Assembly (NCBI RefSeq): GCF_034479515.1
Contig: NZ_CP140152.1
Coordinates: forward strand, 1,860,001-1,924,000
DNA from: Duganella zoogloeoides
GTDB lineage: Bacteria; Pseudomonadota; Gammaproteobacteria; Burkholderiales; Burkholderiaceae_D
Length of the DNA: 64,000 nt
Direction: 5' to 3'
Shown: positions 35,410-43,970 of the stretch, piece by piece
Layout of the letters: the number at the start of each line of letters is the position of its first letter
Numbering within the stretch: the stretch's first letter is position 1
The notes under the pieces: model-generated
The model's database searches: none
What the model saw: the letters and a program-made list of their open reading frames with translations, nothing else
Told to the model about the DNA's origin: nothing
Program-made: the position numbers and the translations under genes

Positions 35410-35592
35410 TTACCGCGACAACTGGCGCCGCACCTCGCCCACATTACGGCCCACTTCGCGCACCACCTGGATCAGCCTGGACGGGGTAACGCGGAATTCC
35501 TGGGCCCAGTAAGCGACCGCCTGGGCGATGTTCGGGTTGATGTAAGCCTGGTGGCGGAAGTCTCCGGTATTGTTTTGATGTTGGGTGTTCAT
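35410..35592 (-). CDS. DUF3606 small protein, copy A
   Basis: 60 residues starting at 35592 (MNTQHQNNTG). The C-terminal 40 residues, INPNIAQAVAYWAQEFRV followed by RLIQVVREVGRN, are a DUF3606 domain, a helix-turn-helix-like unit. It is paralogous to the 60-residue protein at 39962-40144. Function unknown. Confidence 0.75.
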   Translation of the reverse strand: MNTQHQNNTGDFRHQAYINPNIAQAVAYWAQEFRVTPSRLIQVVREVGRNVGEVRRQLSR

Positions 35593-35667
35593 GATTGTGT
35601 GTCCGATAATTCTTGGGCGCCCATCATGGCACTTCGGCTTTCGGCACTCGGTGCTCTCGCTCACATA

Positions 35668-35826
35668 AGAACCTATCTCAGTAGGGAATGAGGCGCTGCT
35701 TGCGCGCCTCGGCAGCCGGGCCGGCGTTGCTCTTCATCGCATGGCCTGCCATGCTTCTTCATCGCGCCTTGCCCCCGCCACCGAGGCATCGCAATCCGCT
35801 GCCTCCTCCCTACTGAGACAGGTTCT
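35668..35826. repeat. 159-bp element with 20-bp terminal inverted repeats (MITE- or REP-like)
   Basis: The left end AGAACCTATCTCAGTAGGGA and the right end TCCCTACTGAGACAGGTTCT are inverted copies with one mismatch. The interior is GC-rich, non-coding and itself palindromic, with GCATGGC-CT-GCCATGC near the centre and further GCCTCGG/CCGAGGC pairing, so the whole can fold into one long hairpin. No clear target-site duplication is seen. It occupies most of the 318-base gap between the DUF3606 gene and the iron receptor; the rest of the gap holds a Fur box. Confidence 0.75.
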
Positions 35827-35871
35827 AATGAATATACCGGATGTTTTCTTGACGCATGACCAAGCTATCAC

Positions 35872-35890
35872 GATAATAGCAATCATTCTC
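35872..35890. promoter_or_regulatory. Fur box before the iron-uptake operon
   Basis: GATAATAGCAATCATTCTC matches the 19-bp Fur consensus at 15 positions and ends 20 bases before the receptor start codon. Iron repression of the downstream three genes is expected. Confidence 0.75.
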
Positions 35891-35910
35891 AATTACAATC
35901 AGGTCTTGCC

Positions 35911-38043
35911 GTGAAATCCTTGTCCTCCGCGCCCAGCCCCTGCGCGCTTGTTGTGCTCGTGTCCGCCGTATTGACTGCCTGGGTTGCGCCCGCCGCCCGG
36001 GCCCAGGAAGTTACCGACGCCAATACCGTGATCGTCTCCGCCTCGCGCTCCAACATCGCCGCCAACCAGGCGCCGCAAACGGTGGTGATCATCAAGCAGG
36101 AAGACATCGAGAAGCAGCTGGCCATTTCCGGCAATTCGTCCGATGTGCTGTCGAGCATCTTGCCGTCATACACGCCCAGCCGGGGCAAGATGAATGGTTC
36201 GGGCGAAACGCTGCGCGGCCGCACGCCGTTGATCCTGGTCGATGGCGTGCCGCAATCGAACCCGATGCGTCCCACCGGCCGCGAAGCGCACACCATCGAT
36301 TTTTCGATGGTCGAGCGGATCGAAATCGTCCAGGGCGCCAACGCCATCAACGGCCTGGGCGCCACCGGCGGCACCATCAACATCATCACCAAGCGGCCGG
36401 AAAAGGGCGCCTTCAACCAGTCGGTCGATGTGCAGACCACGCTGCCCACCACCGATTTCGGCAGCGATACGGCCAACTACAAAACCTCGTACAACGCCAG
36501 CGGGCGTAACGACAAGTTCGAATACCTGTTCGGCCTCAGTTACGAAGACCAGGGCCTGTACCTCGACGGCAAGGGCCGCTCGATCGGCGCCGACACCACC
36601 CAGGGCGACCTGATGGACTCGCGCAGCTACGACGCGTTGGTCAAACTCGGCTACTGGTTCGACGACAATCAGCGCCTGCAACTGTCCGTCAATCGCTACA
36701 AGATCAAGTCCAAGGCCAACTACCAGGTGGTGGCCGGCGACCGCGCGCTGGGCATCCCGAGCACCTCGGTCAAGCTCACGCCCGCAGGCACGCCGCCATG
36801 GAACGACGTGTGGACCTCGAGCCTGAGCTACCGCCACGCCAACCTGGCCGGCATGGAACTGACCGCGATGATCTTCAACCAGGAATTCGAAGGCCTGTTC
36901 GGCGCCGATATCTCGGCCACCTTCCAGGATCCGCTGATCGCGCCCACCGGCACCTTGTACGACCAGTCGCGCTCCGTCGCCTCGAAGTACGGCAGCAAGG
37001 TGGGCCTGGGCCGCGACGATCTGTTGAACGGCCGCCTGAAGCTTACCGTGGGTTTCGATACCCTGTTCGACAAGGGCAAGCAGGACCTGTACCTGACCGG
37101 ACGCACCTACGTGCCGAACTCCGAGTACCGCAATTATTCGCTGTTCGCCCAGGGCGAGTACAAGCTTACGGACAGCCTGACCGCGCACGCCGGCGCCCGC
37201 AAGGAAAAGGCCGACCTCACGGTGGACACCTATCGCACGCTGGCCCAGTACCGCCGCGTGCTGGTCGAAGGCGGCAAGCTCGATTTCAGCGAAGAGCTGT
37301 ATAACGCCGGCCTGGTATGGAATCCGGCCGCGGGCCTGACGCTGTTTACCAGCTACTCGGAAGGCTTCGGCATGCCCGATATCGGCCGCGTGCTGCGTTC
37401 GATTAACACGGCGGGGCAGAGCGTCGCGAACATGCGCGACCTGGCGCCGATTCTGACCAAGAGCGTGGAACTCGGCGGCCGCTATCACAAGGGCGCCTGG
37501 GACCTCGACGCCGCCTACTTCCGCGCCGATTCCGACTTCGGCACGCGCGTGATCGCGGTCAACGGCGCCTTCATGATGGCGCGCGAAAAGACCCGCACCG
37601 AAGGCCTGGACCTGGGCGCCGCGTACCGCATCAACACCGCGCACCGCGCCAAGGTATCGTATGCCTACACCAAGGGCCGCTACGACACCAACGGCGATGG
37701 CTCGCTCGACGGCAAGCTCGATGGCCTGAACGTGGCGCCCAATCGCGTGATCGCCACCTGGAACGCCGACTGGAACGACCGCTGGTCCACCTTCGTGCAG
37801 GCGCAGCACGCGTTCAGCCAGTCGTTCGACGAGGCGGCCAAGGAGTTCAGCGGCTATTCGCTGGTCGATGCCACCACCAGCTACAAGCTGGGCAAAGGCA
37901 ACGGTGAATTGCGTCTGTCGGTCGCCAACCTGTTCGACAAGGACTACATCACCTATTACTCGCAAAGCGCGCTGGTCGAACCGAAGCGTTACTTCGCCGG
38001 CCGTGGCCGCACGGTGAGCCTCGGCTACGCGCTGCGGTTCTAA
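35911..38043 (+). CDS. TonB-dependent ferric-siderophore receptor
   Basis: 710 residues with a GTG start at 35911. Signal peptide cut after AARAQ; plug with VIVSASRSNIAANQAPQTV (TonB-box region), GRTPLILVDGVPQSN and RIEIVQGANAINGLGATGG; barrel ending in LGYALRF. Size and motifs are those of siderophore receptors of the FhuE/FecA/catecholate class. It is the first gene of an operon with DUF3649 and PepSY membrane proteins and has a Fur box in its promoter, so it is probably iron-repressed. The siderophore cannot be told; no biosynthesis genes are near. Confidence 0.93.
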   Translation: MKSLSSAPSPCALVVLVSAVLTAWVAPAARAQEVTDANTVIVSASRSNIAANQAPQTVVIIKQEDIEKQLAISGNSSDVLSSILPSYTPSRGKMNGSGETLRGRTPLILVDGVPQSNPMRPTGREAHTIDFSMVERIEIVQGANAINGLGATGGTINIITKRPEKGAFNQSVDVQTTLPTTDFGSDTANYKTSYNASGRNDKFEYLFGLSYEDQGLYLDGKGRSIGADTTQGDLMDSRSYDALVKLGYWFDDNQRLQLSVNRYKIKSKANYQVVAGDRALGIPSTSVKLTPAGTPPWNDVWTSSLSYRHANLAGMELTAMIFNQEFEGLFGADISATFQDPLIAPTGTLYDQSRSVASKYGSKVGLGRDDLLNGRLKLTVGFDTLFDKGKQDLYLTGRTYVPNSEYRNYSLFAQGEYKLTDSLTAHAGARKEKADLTVDTYRTLAQYRRVLVEGGKLDFSEELYNAGLVWNPAAGLTLFTSYSEGFGMPDIGRVLRSINTAGQSVANMRDLAPILTKSVELGGRYHKGAWDLDAAYFRADSDFGTRVIAVNGAFMMAREKTRTEGLDLGAAYRINTAHRAKVSYAYTKGRYDTNGDGSLDGKLDGLNVAPNRVIATWNADWNDRWSTFVQAQHAFSQSFDEAAKEFSGYSLVDATTSYKLGKGNGELRLSVANLFDKDYITYYSQSALVEPKRYFAGRGRTVSLGYALRF

Positions 38044-38044
38044 G

Positions 38045-38461
38045 GTGACGCCCACTGACGCCAGCGCCGGCTCTTCCGGCGCGCCGCCGTCCGTGCCGGG
38101 AGAACTGCGTCAGCAGGACTATCGGCACAAACCGCACGAACCGCACAGCGCGCGTGATCACGGTCGCGCGCCCGATGCCCTGTACCGGCTGCCGGCGTGG
38201 CTGGCCCTGGTGCTGCGCCTGGTCGGCGCCATCGGCGGCGGCTACGCGGTCACCGCCCTGGCCGTGGCGGCATGCAGCGCCGCGCTGGCGTCTGCCGGCA
38301 TGGTGCGCTCCGAGGCGGTGGCGTTGTGCGCCATGCTGGGCTTCGTGTTTTACCTGGTGCTGGCGCTGTGGGCCTTCAGCGTGCGCAGCGTGATGCGTCT
38401 GTGGCTGGTGCTGGGCGGTCTGGCGGCGCTGCTGGCCGCGTTATGGTGGGCGGTAACCTGA
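38045..38461 (+). CDS. DUF3649-type inner-membrane iron-uptake protein
   Basis: 138 residues, GTG start at 38045, one base after the receptor stop. A hydrophilic N-terminus of about 45 residues is followed by three membrane helices (about 48-75, 80-105, 112-136). Proteins of this type regularly lie between a siderophore receptor and a PepSY-TM protein; the biochemical role is unknown, perhaps helping PepSY-dependent iron reduction. Confidence 0.75.
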   Translation: MTPTDASAGSSGAPPSVPGELRQQDYRHKPHEPHSARDHGRAPDALYRLPAWLALVLRLVGAIGGGYAVTALAVAACSAALASAGMVRSEAVALCAMLGFVFYLVLALWAFSVRSVMRLWLVLGGLAALLAALWWAVT

Positions 38462-38462
38462 C

Positions 38463-39992
38463 ATGGGCGATACGTTCACCAAGTCGATGGCGCTGCTGCA
38501 CACGTGGGCGGGCGTGATCATCGGCAGCCTGCTGTTCGCGATATTCTGGTTCGGCACCCTGAGCGTGTTCGGCAGCGAGATCGACCGCTGGATGCTGCCG
38601 CAAACCCGCATCGCCGGGGCGATCGCGCCGCTGTCGCTGGACCGGCTGGCGGCAACCGCCGCGCCACAGGTGCCGGCGGGCGCCAGGCAATGGCGCATCG
38701 ACCTGCCCACCAGCCGCAACCCGGTGGCGGAACTGACCTGCCGCGACGCCAAGGGCGCCGAGCATGGCCGCTTCATCGACCCGAACACCAACACCTTGCT
38801 GGCGCCGCAGCAGTCCGATGCGGCCACCGGCTTCCTGGTGCCGTTTCACTATACCCTGCACATCAAGTGGCTGGAGCTGGGCAAGTGGCTGGTGGGCCTG
38901 TCAGCGATGAGCATGCTGGTGCTGCTGGTCTCCGGCGTGGTGGTCCACAAGAAGATCTTCAAACAGTTTTTTACGTTTCGTCCGCACAAGCGCTTGCAGC
39001 GCAGCGCACTGGACCTGCATAACCTGACCGGCGTGGTGGCGCTGCCATTCCACTTCATGATCGCGCTCTCGGGCCTGATCATCTTCATTACCCTCTACTT
39101 CCCGCAACTGCACGCGGGCGCTTACGGCGAGGGCGCCAAGGCCAAGGCGGCGTTCATGGCCGAAGCCTATGGCAAGTACACGCGCAAGCCGGCCCAAGCG
39201 CCCGGCCAGCTGGGCTCCATCGACGCCATGCGCGCGACAGCTGCAGCCACCTGGGGCGGCGGCGAGCCGTATTTCGTGCGGGTGTTCCACCCCGGCGACG
39301 CCAACAGCTATGTCGAATTGCGCCGCTCGTACGCCAGCGACGTCACCATGAACCTGGACCAGATTTTCTTCGATGCGCAAACGGGCCGCGTGCTGGCGCG
39401 CTTCGAGGCGGGACCGGTGATGACCGCGCAGCGCTTCATCTCGGGTCTGCACTTCATCCGCTTCGACCACGCGCTGCTGCGGTGGCTGTATTTTGCAGGC
39501 GGGCTGGCCGGCTGCGCGATGATCTGCACCGGCTTCCTGTTCTGGATCGAAGGCCGGCGTGCGCAGCATGCGAAACGGGGACTGGCCGGTGTGCGCGTGG
39601 TGGAGGGACTGGCCATCGGCAGCGTCACCGGCATCGTGCTGGCCACGCTGGTGTTCATGGTCGCCAACCGGCTGCTGCCGACAATCGATAGTCATGCCGG
39701 GGGCAGCGCGCTACACGAAGTGCAGGCGTTCTATGGCGCGTGGCTCGCGGCATTTGCGCACGCGTGGTGGCGCGGCAGAGCCGCGTGGCGCGAACAGGCT
39801 ATCGTCATCGGGGTGCTGGCGGTGCTGGCGGTGGCGCTCAATTGGGCCACTACCGGCGATCATTTGCTGACCGCCCTGTTACAGGGCCAGCGTGGCGGCG
39901 CCGGGGGCGTGGGCGTCGCTGGGGTCGATTCTGTGTTGCTGTGCGTGGCGCTGGCAGCCGCTTACATCGCCAGGCGTTTGCGCACTTCGTAA
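38463..39992 (+). CDS. PepSY-associated membrane protein (PiuB-like, putative ferric-siderophore reductase)
   Basis: 509 residues with four long membrane helices plus a short C-terminal group: helix 1 at about 12-37 (LLHTWAGVIIGSLLFAIFWF), others near 145-170, 190-210 and 340-365, and a further bundle up to the end. The periplasmic part between helices holds PepSY units. The HTWAG and LDLHNLTGVVALPFHFMIAL histidines are the probable haem ligands used for electron transfer to periplasmic ferric siderophores. It starts one base after the DUF3649 gene. Its last 31 bases overlap the convergent DUF3606 copy B. Confidence 0.85.
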   Translation: MGDTFTKSMALLHTWAGVIIGSLLFAIFWFGTLSVFGSEIDRWMLPQTRIAGAIAPLSLDRLAATAAPQVPAGARQWRIDLPTSRNPVAELTCRDAKGAEHGRFIDPNTNTLLAPQQSDAATGFLVPFHYTLHIKWLELGKWLVGLSAMSMLVLLVSGVVVHKKIFKQFFTFRPHKRLQRSALDLHNLTGVVALPFHFMIALSGLIIFITLYFPQLHAGAYGEGAKAKAAFMAEAYGKYTRKPAQAPGQLGSIDAMRATAAATWGGGEPYFVRVFHPGDANSYVELRRSYASDVTMNLDQIFFDAQTGRVLARFEAGPVMTAQRFISGLHFIRFDHALLRWLYFAGGLAGCAMICTGFLFWIEGRRAQHAKRGLAGVRVVEGLAIGSVTGIVLATLVFMVANRLLPTIDSHAGGSALHEVQAFYGAWLAAFAHAWWRGRAAWREQAIVIGVLAVLAVALNWATTGDHLLTALLQGQRGGAGGVGVAGVDSVLLCVALAAAYIARRLRTS

Positions 39993-40144
39993 AGATTGCG
40001 GCCCACTTCGCGCACGACAGCGATCAGGCGCGCCGGCGGAATGTGGAACTCCTCGGCCCAGTAGCGCACTTCCTGCACGCGGTTGGGATTGATAAAGCCC
40101 TGGCGGCTAGCTACAGTCGAATTAGTGTTTGAATATGCTTGCAT
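39962..40144 (-). CDS. DUF3606 small protein, copy B
   Basis: 60 residues from 40144 (MQAYSNTNST). GFINPNRVQEVRYWAEEFHI and RLIAVVREVGRNLYEVRK align without gaps with copy A at 35410-35592; both proteins are exactly 60 residues. Its 3' end overlaps the PepSY gene by 31 bases. Function unknown. The pair brackets the iron-uptake operon. Confidence 0.75.
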   Translation of the reverse strand: MQAYSNTNSTVASRQGFINPNRVQEVRYWAEEFHIPPARLIAVVREVGRNLYEVRKRLAM

Positions 40145-40284
40145 GATCGTCCAGCTCCATTCTGCGTAAGGGTGTCTCAGCGCCGTTCTACTGTGCCACT
40201 GCGGGCATTCGGTGTCGAGACATTCCCTTAACGCGCGAAGCCTGCCGGCGGTTGACACCAGCAGGAAGACGAAACAAGTGTTGC

Positions 40285-41472
40285 TTATTTGCCCGGGTCT
40301 TTCATGTTGGGGAACTGGTCGAACTCGATGTTGTAGACCTCGTTGCCAACCTTTTCCACCTTGCGCACATACACCGTCTGGACGATGTCGCGGGTGGCCG
40401 GGTCGATTGTGATCGGGCCGCGCGGGCTATTGAGCTTGATCGTCTTGAGCACTTCCATCGCCTTGTCGCCGTCGATCTTGCCGTTCAACTTGCGGGCCAC
40501 TTCGTAAATCGCGGCCATGCCGTCGTAAGCCGCCACCGCCATGAAATTGGGGCGGCCGCCGCCGGGATTGGTGGCCGCAAAACTTTTCAGGAATGCGGCG
40601 TTTTCCGGCGACTTGTGGGCAGCTGAATAGTGGAAGGTGGTGATCACGCCCAGCGTGGCGTCGCCCATGGCCGGCAGCACGTGGTCGTCGGTCAGGTCGC
40701 CGGTGGCGATGACCTTGATGCCGGCAGCGGCCAGGCCGCGCTCGCGGTAGCCCTTCATGAAGGCGATGCTTTGCTCGCCGGCCGGCACGAAGATGAACAC
40801 CGCGTCGGGCTTGGCGTCCTTGATGCGCTGGATGTACGGCGCGAATTCCGGGTTGCGCAGCGGGACGCGGATCGCTTCGGTCACCGTGCCGCCGCCTTTT
40901 ACCAGTTCGGTCTTGAAGGCGGCCTCCGCATCGATGCCAGGGCCGTAGTCGGCCACCAGGGTCACGACTTTCTTGATGTTGTTCTTGGCCGCCCACGTGG
41001 CCATCGGCGCCGAGATCTGCGGCAGCGTCATCGAAAAGCGGGCGATGTAATTGGACTTGGTGGTGATCGACGACGTGGCCGCGTTCATGATGATCATCGG
41101 CTTCCTGGCCTGCTGGGCAATCGGCGCCACGGCCAGTGCTTCCGGTGTCAGGCCGAAGCCGGCCAGGAAGTCCACCTTGTCGCGCACCACCAGTTCCTGC
41201 GCCAGGCGCTTGGCGATTTCCGGCGCCGGACCGGTGGTGTCCTTGACGATGATCTCGATTTTTTTACCGGCCACGGTCGATCCGTGCTGCGCCATGTAGG
41301 CCTTGATACCGCCTTCGATCTGCTTGCCGTAATCGGCAAAGGGGCCGGAGAACGCGGCAATCACGCCGACCTTGATGGTGTCCTGCGCGTAGGCGTTCGG
41401 GCCGATGGACAGCGTGAGCGCGGCCAGCGCAATGGTGGTCAGTGAAGTCTTTACAAAATTTTTCCTGTTCAT
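40285..41472 (-). CDS. Periplasmic binding protein of a branched-chain-amino-acid-type ABC transporter, probably for aromatic acids (paralogue 1)
   Basis: 395 residues, start at 41472 behind GGAGACCGGC. Sec signal peptide cut after NAYAQ, then a type-I periplasmic-binding fold (KVGVIAAFSGPFADYGKQ, AQELVVRDKVDFLAGFGLTPEALAV). It is clearly paralogous to the binding protein at 52609-53793, sharing long stretches such as IVQTVY and DYGPG. It is divergent from the porin gene, with a strong PcaR-like palindrome (41605-41642) in between, and no permease adjoins it; the LivHMGF set at 46606-49967 is the likely partner. Proteins of this subgroup bind benzoate derivatives in Rhodopseudomonas and related bacteria. 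Confidence 0.85.
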   Translation of the reverse strand: MNRKNFVKTSLTTIALAALTLSIGPNAYAQDTIKVGVIAAFSGPFADYGKQIEGGIKAYMAQHGSTVAGKKIEIIVKDTTGPAPEIAKRLAQELVVRDKVDFLAGFGLTPEALAVAPIAQQARKPMIIMNAATSSITTKSNYIARFSMTLPQISAPMATWAAKNNIKKVVTLVADYGPGIDAEAAFKTELVKGGGTVTEAIRVPLRNPEFAPYIQRIKDAKPDAVFIFVPAGEQSIAFMKGYRERGLAAAGIKVIATGDLTDDHVLPAMGDATLGVITTFHYSAAHKSPENAAFLKSFAATNPGGGRPNFMAVAAYDGMAAIYEVARKLNGKIDGDKAMEVLKTIKLNSPRGPITIDPATRDIVQTVYVRKVEKVGNEVYNIEFDQFPNMKDPGK

Positions 41473-41604
41473 GCCGGTCTCCTGTTTTTGTCTATGAAAT
41501 GCGCGGTGTAGCCCCGCGTGGCGCTGCTCGCAATGTTGCATTGTGGCCTAACGATGATATCAGGCAGCTTGACATCGCCTCGCGACGATCATAGTATCCA
41601 ATTT

Positions 41605-41642
41605 ATGTGCGATTAACAACCAGATGTTCGTTAATCGCACAT
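41605..41642. promoter_or_regulatory. PcaR-type (IclR) operator between porin and binding-protein genes
   Basis: Perfect 13-base arms ATGTGCGATTAAC and GTTAATCGCACAT with a 12-base spacer. The right part GTTCGTTAATCGCAC resembles the 15-bp Pseudomonas PcaR site GTTCGATAATCGCAC as I remember it (13 of 15). Same arm and spacer geometry as 43903-43938. Confidence 0.8.
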
Positions 41643-41679
41643 GCTTATAAAGAGACAATAAAACAAACAGGAGACAGCA

Positions 41680-42771
41680 ATGAAAAACAGTATCCGTGGC
41701 GCCGTGGCGCTGATGGCATGCGTAGGTGCGTCCGCAGCGATGGCCCAGTCCAGCGTCACCGTGTATGGCCTGCTCGACACCGGCGTGGTCCACACCACCA
41801 ACGCCAACGCTGCCGGCGATTCGGTCACCAAGATGCCATCGCTGACCGGTTCCTTCCCGTCGCGTATCGGCTTCCGCGGCGCCGAGGATCTGGGCGACGG
41901 CCTGCAACTGGTGTTCACGCTCGAAGCGGGTCTGACCATGGACAGCGGATCGATGGGGCAGGGCAACCGCCTGTTCGGCCGCCAGGCATCGGTGGGATTG
42001 AAGGGCGCCTTTGGCACCGTCACCCTGGGCCGCCAGATCAACATGACGTATATCGCCGGCATGAAGTCGGACGTGATGGGTCCCAACCTGTTCGCCATCG
42101 GCAGCATCGATCCGTACCTGCCGAACGCCCGCAGCGACAACGCCATCGGCTACCTCGGCAATTTCAACAACTTCGTGATCGGCGCCACCTACAGCACCGG
42201 GCGCGACGTGTCGGCCGCCGGCGGCCCGGCAGCAACGGGCTGCCCCGGCGAAGTGGCGGGCAACTCCAAAGCCTGCCGCCAGATCACCGGCCTGTTCGGC
42301 TATGAAACGCCGGCCTGGGGCCTGAATGCGTCCTATGACATCATGTACGGCAACGTGGGCGCCGCCGGTGGTTTGACCAGCAGCGATAACAGCGACAAGC
42401 GCGTGACCGCCAACGGCTACGTCAAGGTAGGCGAGGGCAAGATCGGCGCCGGCATCGTCGACCGCACCACGCGCGCCGCGACCGGCCTGTCGGAATCGGA
42501 TTTGTACTTCCTGGGCGTGAGCTATCCGGTCACGCCACTGACGACGCTCGACACGCAAGTGGCCCGCCGCGATCTGAAGAACAGCAACGCCGACGCCACC
42601 ATGGTGGTCGCGCGCCTGACCTATTACTTCTCCAAGCGCACTGCCAGCTACGTCGGCATCGGCCGCATGAAAAACAGTGGCCTGTCGGCAATCGCGCTCG
42701 ATGCCGGCGGCACCGTCGGCGCCGGCAAAACGCAGAATGGTGTTATGGCAGGCTTGCGCCACTCCTTCTAA
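41680..42771 (+). CDS. Gram-negative porin, probably for aromatic-acid uptake
   Basis: 363 residues, preceded by CAGGAGACAGC. Signal peptide cut after AMAQS, then SSVTVYGLLDTGVV, the opening strand of betaproteobacterial 16-strand trimeric porins (Omp32 type), GRQASVGLKGAFGTVTLGRQ as strand and loop, and C-terminal GLRHSF. It sits directly downstream of a PcaR-type operator and beside the aromatic-acid binding protein, so it probably is the outer-membrane entry for the substrates of this island. The 16-strand porin type itself gives no substrate. Confidence 0.9.
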   Translation: MKNSIRGAVALMACVGASAAMAQSSVTVYGLLDTGVVHTTNANAAGDSVTKMPSLTGSFPSRIGFRGAEDLGDGLQLVFTLEAGLTMDSGSMGQGNRLFGRQASVGLKGAFGTVTLGRQINMTYIAGMKSDVMGPNLFAIGSIDPYLPNARSDNAIGYLGNFNNFVIGATYSTGRDVSAAGGPAATGCPGEVAGNSKACRQITGLFGYETPAWGLNASYDIMYGNVGAAGGLTSSDNSDKRVTANGYVKVGEGKIGAGIVDRTTRAATGLSESDLYFLGVSYPVTPLTTLDTQVARRDLKNSNADATMVVARLTYYFSKRTASYVGIGRMKNSGLSAIALDAGGTVGAGKTQNGVMAGLRHSF

Positions 42772-42772
42772 T

Positions 42773-42976
42773 CGGCCATATCAGCGACGCCATGGTGTCG
42801 TTGCAGCGCCTTGCCGTGCTAGCGCACTGCCTGCGGCGCTGCGCCTAACCCTGGCGCCGCTGAAATGGCCTCGCTCGGCGATATCAGCGACGCCATGGTG
42901 TCGTTGCAGCGCCTTGCCGTGCTAGCGCACTGTCTGCGGCGCTGCGCCTGACCCTGGCGCCGCTGAAATGGCCTCA
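42773..42976. repeat. Tandem pair of 103-bp cruciform repeats (REP/BIME-like)
   Basis: Two copies with a period of 103 bases differ at only a few positions. Each has three nested stems: TCAGCGACGCCA with TGGCGCCGCTGA (one mismatch), GCAGCGCC with GGCGCTGC (perfect), and GTGC-TAGC-GCAC at the tip. In copy 1 these lie at 42781-42863. The pair fills the gap between the convergent porin and IclR genes, where it may act as a bidirectional terminator or protect mRNA ends. Confidence 0.85.
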
Positions 42977-42977
42977 T

Positions 42978-43826
42978 TTAAGGTAGCAAGATGGAGAGTT
43001 CCTGCGCTCCTTTGAGCAGCACCGGCAAGAACTCCTTTTCGAGTTCCTTGACGCTGACACGGGCCGCTTGCGCGCCCACGTTGAGGGCGGCGAGCACCGT
43101 GCCCGAGGCGCCGCGCACCGGCACTGCGATCGACCGCAATCCCAGTTCCAGTTCCTCGTCGTTGACGGCGTAACCCTGTTCGCGCACGCCGGCCAGGATT
43201 TCGCGCAGGCCCTTTTGGCTGACGACGGTGTTCCTGGTCATCGCGCGCAGCTTGGTGTTGGCCAGGTAGCGGTCGAGTTCTGCGGGCGGCAGGTGGGCCA
43301 GCATCACGCGGCCCAGCGACGTGCAGTAGGCGGGCAAACGGCTGCCGGTATTCAAGGCGACCGACATCACGCGCGACGTGGCGGCGCGGGCAACGTACAG
43401 CACCTCGCCGTCGTCCAGCACTGCCAGCGAGCTCGATTCGTTGAGCGTGCGGCTGATGCTGTTCAGGTAGGGCTGGGCCGATACCGTCAGAGGCGTCGAT
43501 GACAGGTAGGAATAGCCGAGCGTGAGGACCTTGGGCCGCAGCGAGAAGTTGTTCAGCTCCGCGTCCACGTAGCCCAGTTCGCGCAGCGTATGCAGGCAGC
43601 GGCGCACGGCGGCGCGCGGGATGCCGGTCTTCTGGCTGATGTTGGCAATGGTTTGCGGCTTGCGCGAATCGCTGAACGCCTGCACCACGGCCAGGCCGCG
43701 CGCGAGCGACGTCATGAAGCTGGGATCGGTCATGGCGTCGATCTGTTCGGCGATGGTGGGCTCGCGGTCCTCGTCGGCGGTTGCAGGGACAGGCGCAGCG
43801 GTTTCGGTTGGTTTGGCTTTTGACAT
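42978..43826 (-). CDS. pcaR: IclR-family regulator of the beta-ketoadipate genes (PcaR/PcaU-like)
   Basis: 282 residues. After a 35-residue hydrophilic leader, winged helix-turn-helix at about 38-100 (SLARGLAVVQAFSD, IPRAAVRRCLHTLRELGYV), then the IclR effector domain (SSLAVLDDGEVLYVARA, PAYCTSLGRVMLAHLP, DEELELGLRSIAVPV). The sequence is of the PcaR/PcaU/PobR subgroup, which respond to beta-ketoadipate or protocatechuate. It is divergent from pcaIJF with a PcaR-type palindrome between (43903-43938), and the same palindrome lies before the porin and binding-protein genes. Most likely it activates all of these. Confidence 0.88.
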   Translation of the reverse strand: MSKAKPTETAAPVPATADEDREPTIAEQIDAMTDPSFMTSLARGLAVVQAFSDSRKPQTIANISQKTGIPRAAVRRCLHTLRELGYVDAELNNFSLRPKVLTLGYSYLSSTPLTVSAQPYLNSISRTLNESSSLAVLDDGEVLYVARAATSRVMSVALNTGSRLPAYCTSLGRVMLAHLPPAELDRYLANTKLRAMTRNTVVSQKGLREILAGVREQGYAVNDEELELGLRSIAVPVRGASGTVLAALNVGAQAARVSVKELEKEFLPVLLKGAQELSILLP

Positions 43827-43902
43827 GGCGTGATTTTAATCCAGGCGATCGATTCGATAGACGGTTTTTCTTGACCACCGCCGAAGCAAGTCATACACTG
43901 GG

Positions 43903-43938
43903 TGTGCGGTAATCAATCATTAGTTCGATTATCGCACA
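43903..43938. promoter_or_regulatory. PcaR-type (IclR) operator between pcaR and pcaI
   Basis: Arms TGTGCGGTAATC and GATTATCGCACA (one mismatch) with a 12-base spacer. GTTCGATTATCGCAC in the right half differs at one position from the Pseudomonas PcaR 15-mer as I remember it. It is 32 bases before the pcaI start. Confidence 0.85.
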
Positions 43939-43970
43939 AACCGAAACAAGAAGAATCATGAAAGCACACG

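Noticed and set aside
35668..35826. Insertion sequence remnant with a transposase
   Set aside because: No open frame of transposase type inside 159 bases; only the terminal repeats suggest mobility.
36166..38055. 629-codon frame antisense to the siderophore receptor
   Set aside because: Composition of a shadow frame, no ribosome site; the receptor with its Fur box and barrel end is unambiguous.
42773..42976. CRISPR array, because of the direct repeat
   Set aside because: Only two units of 103 bases, without unique spacers, and no cas gene.
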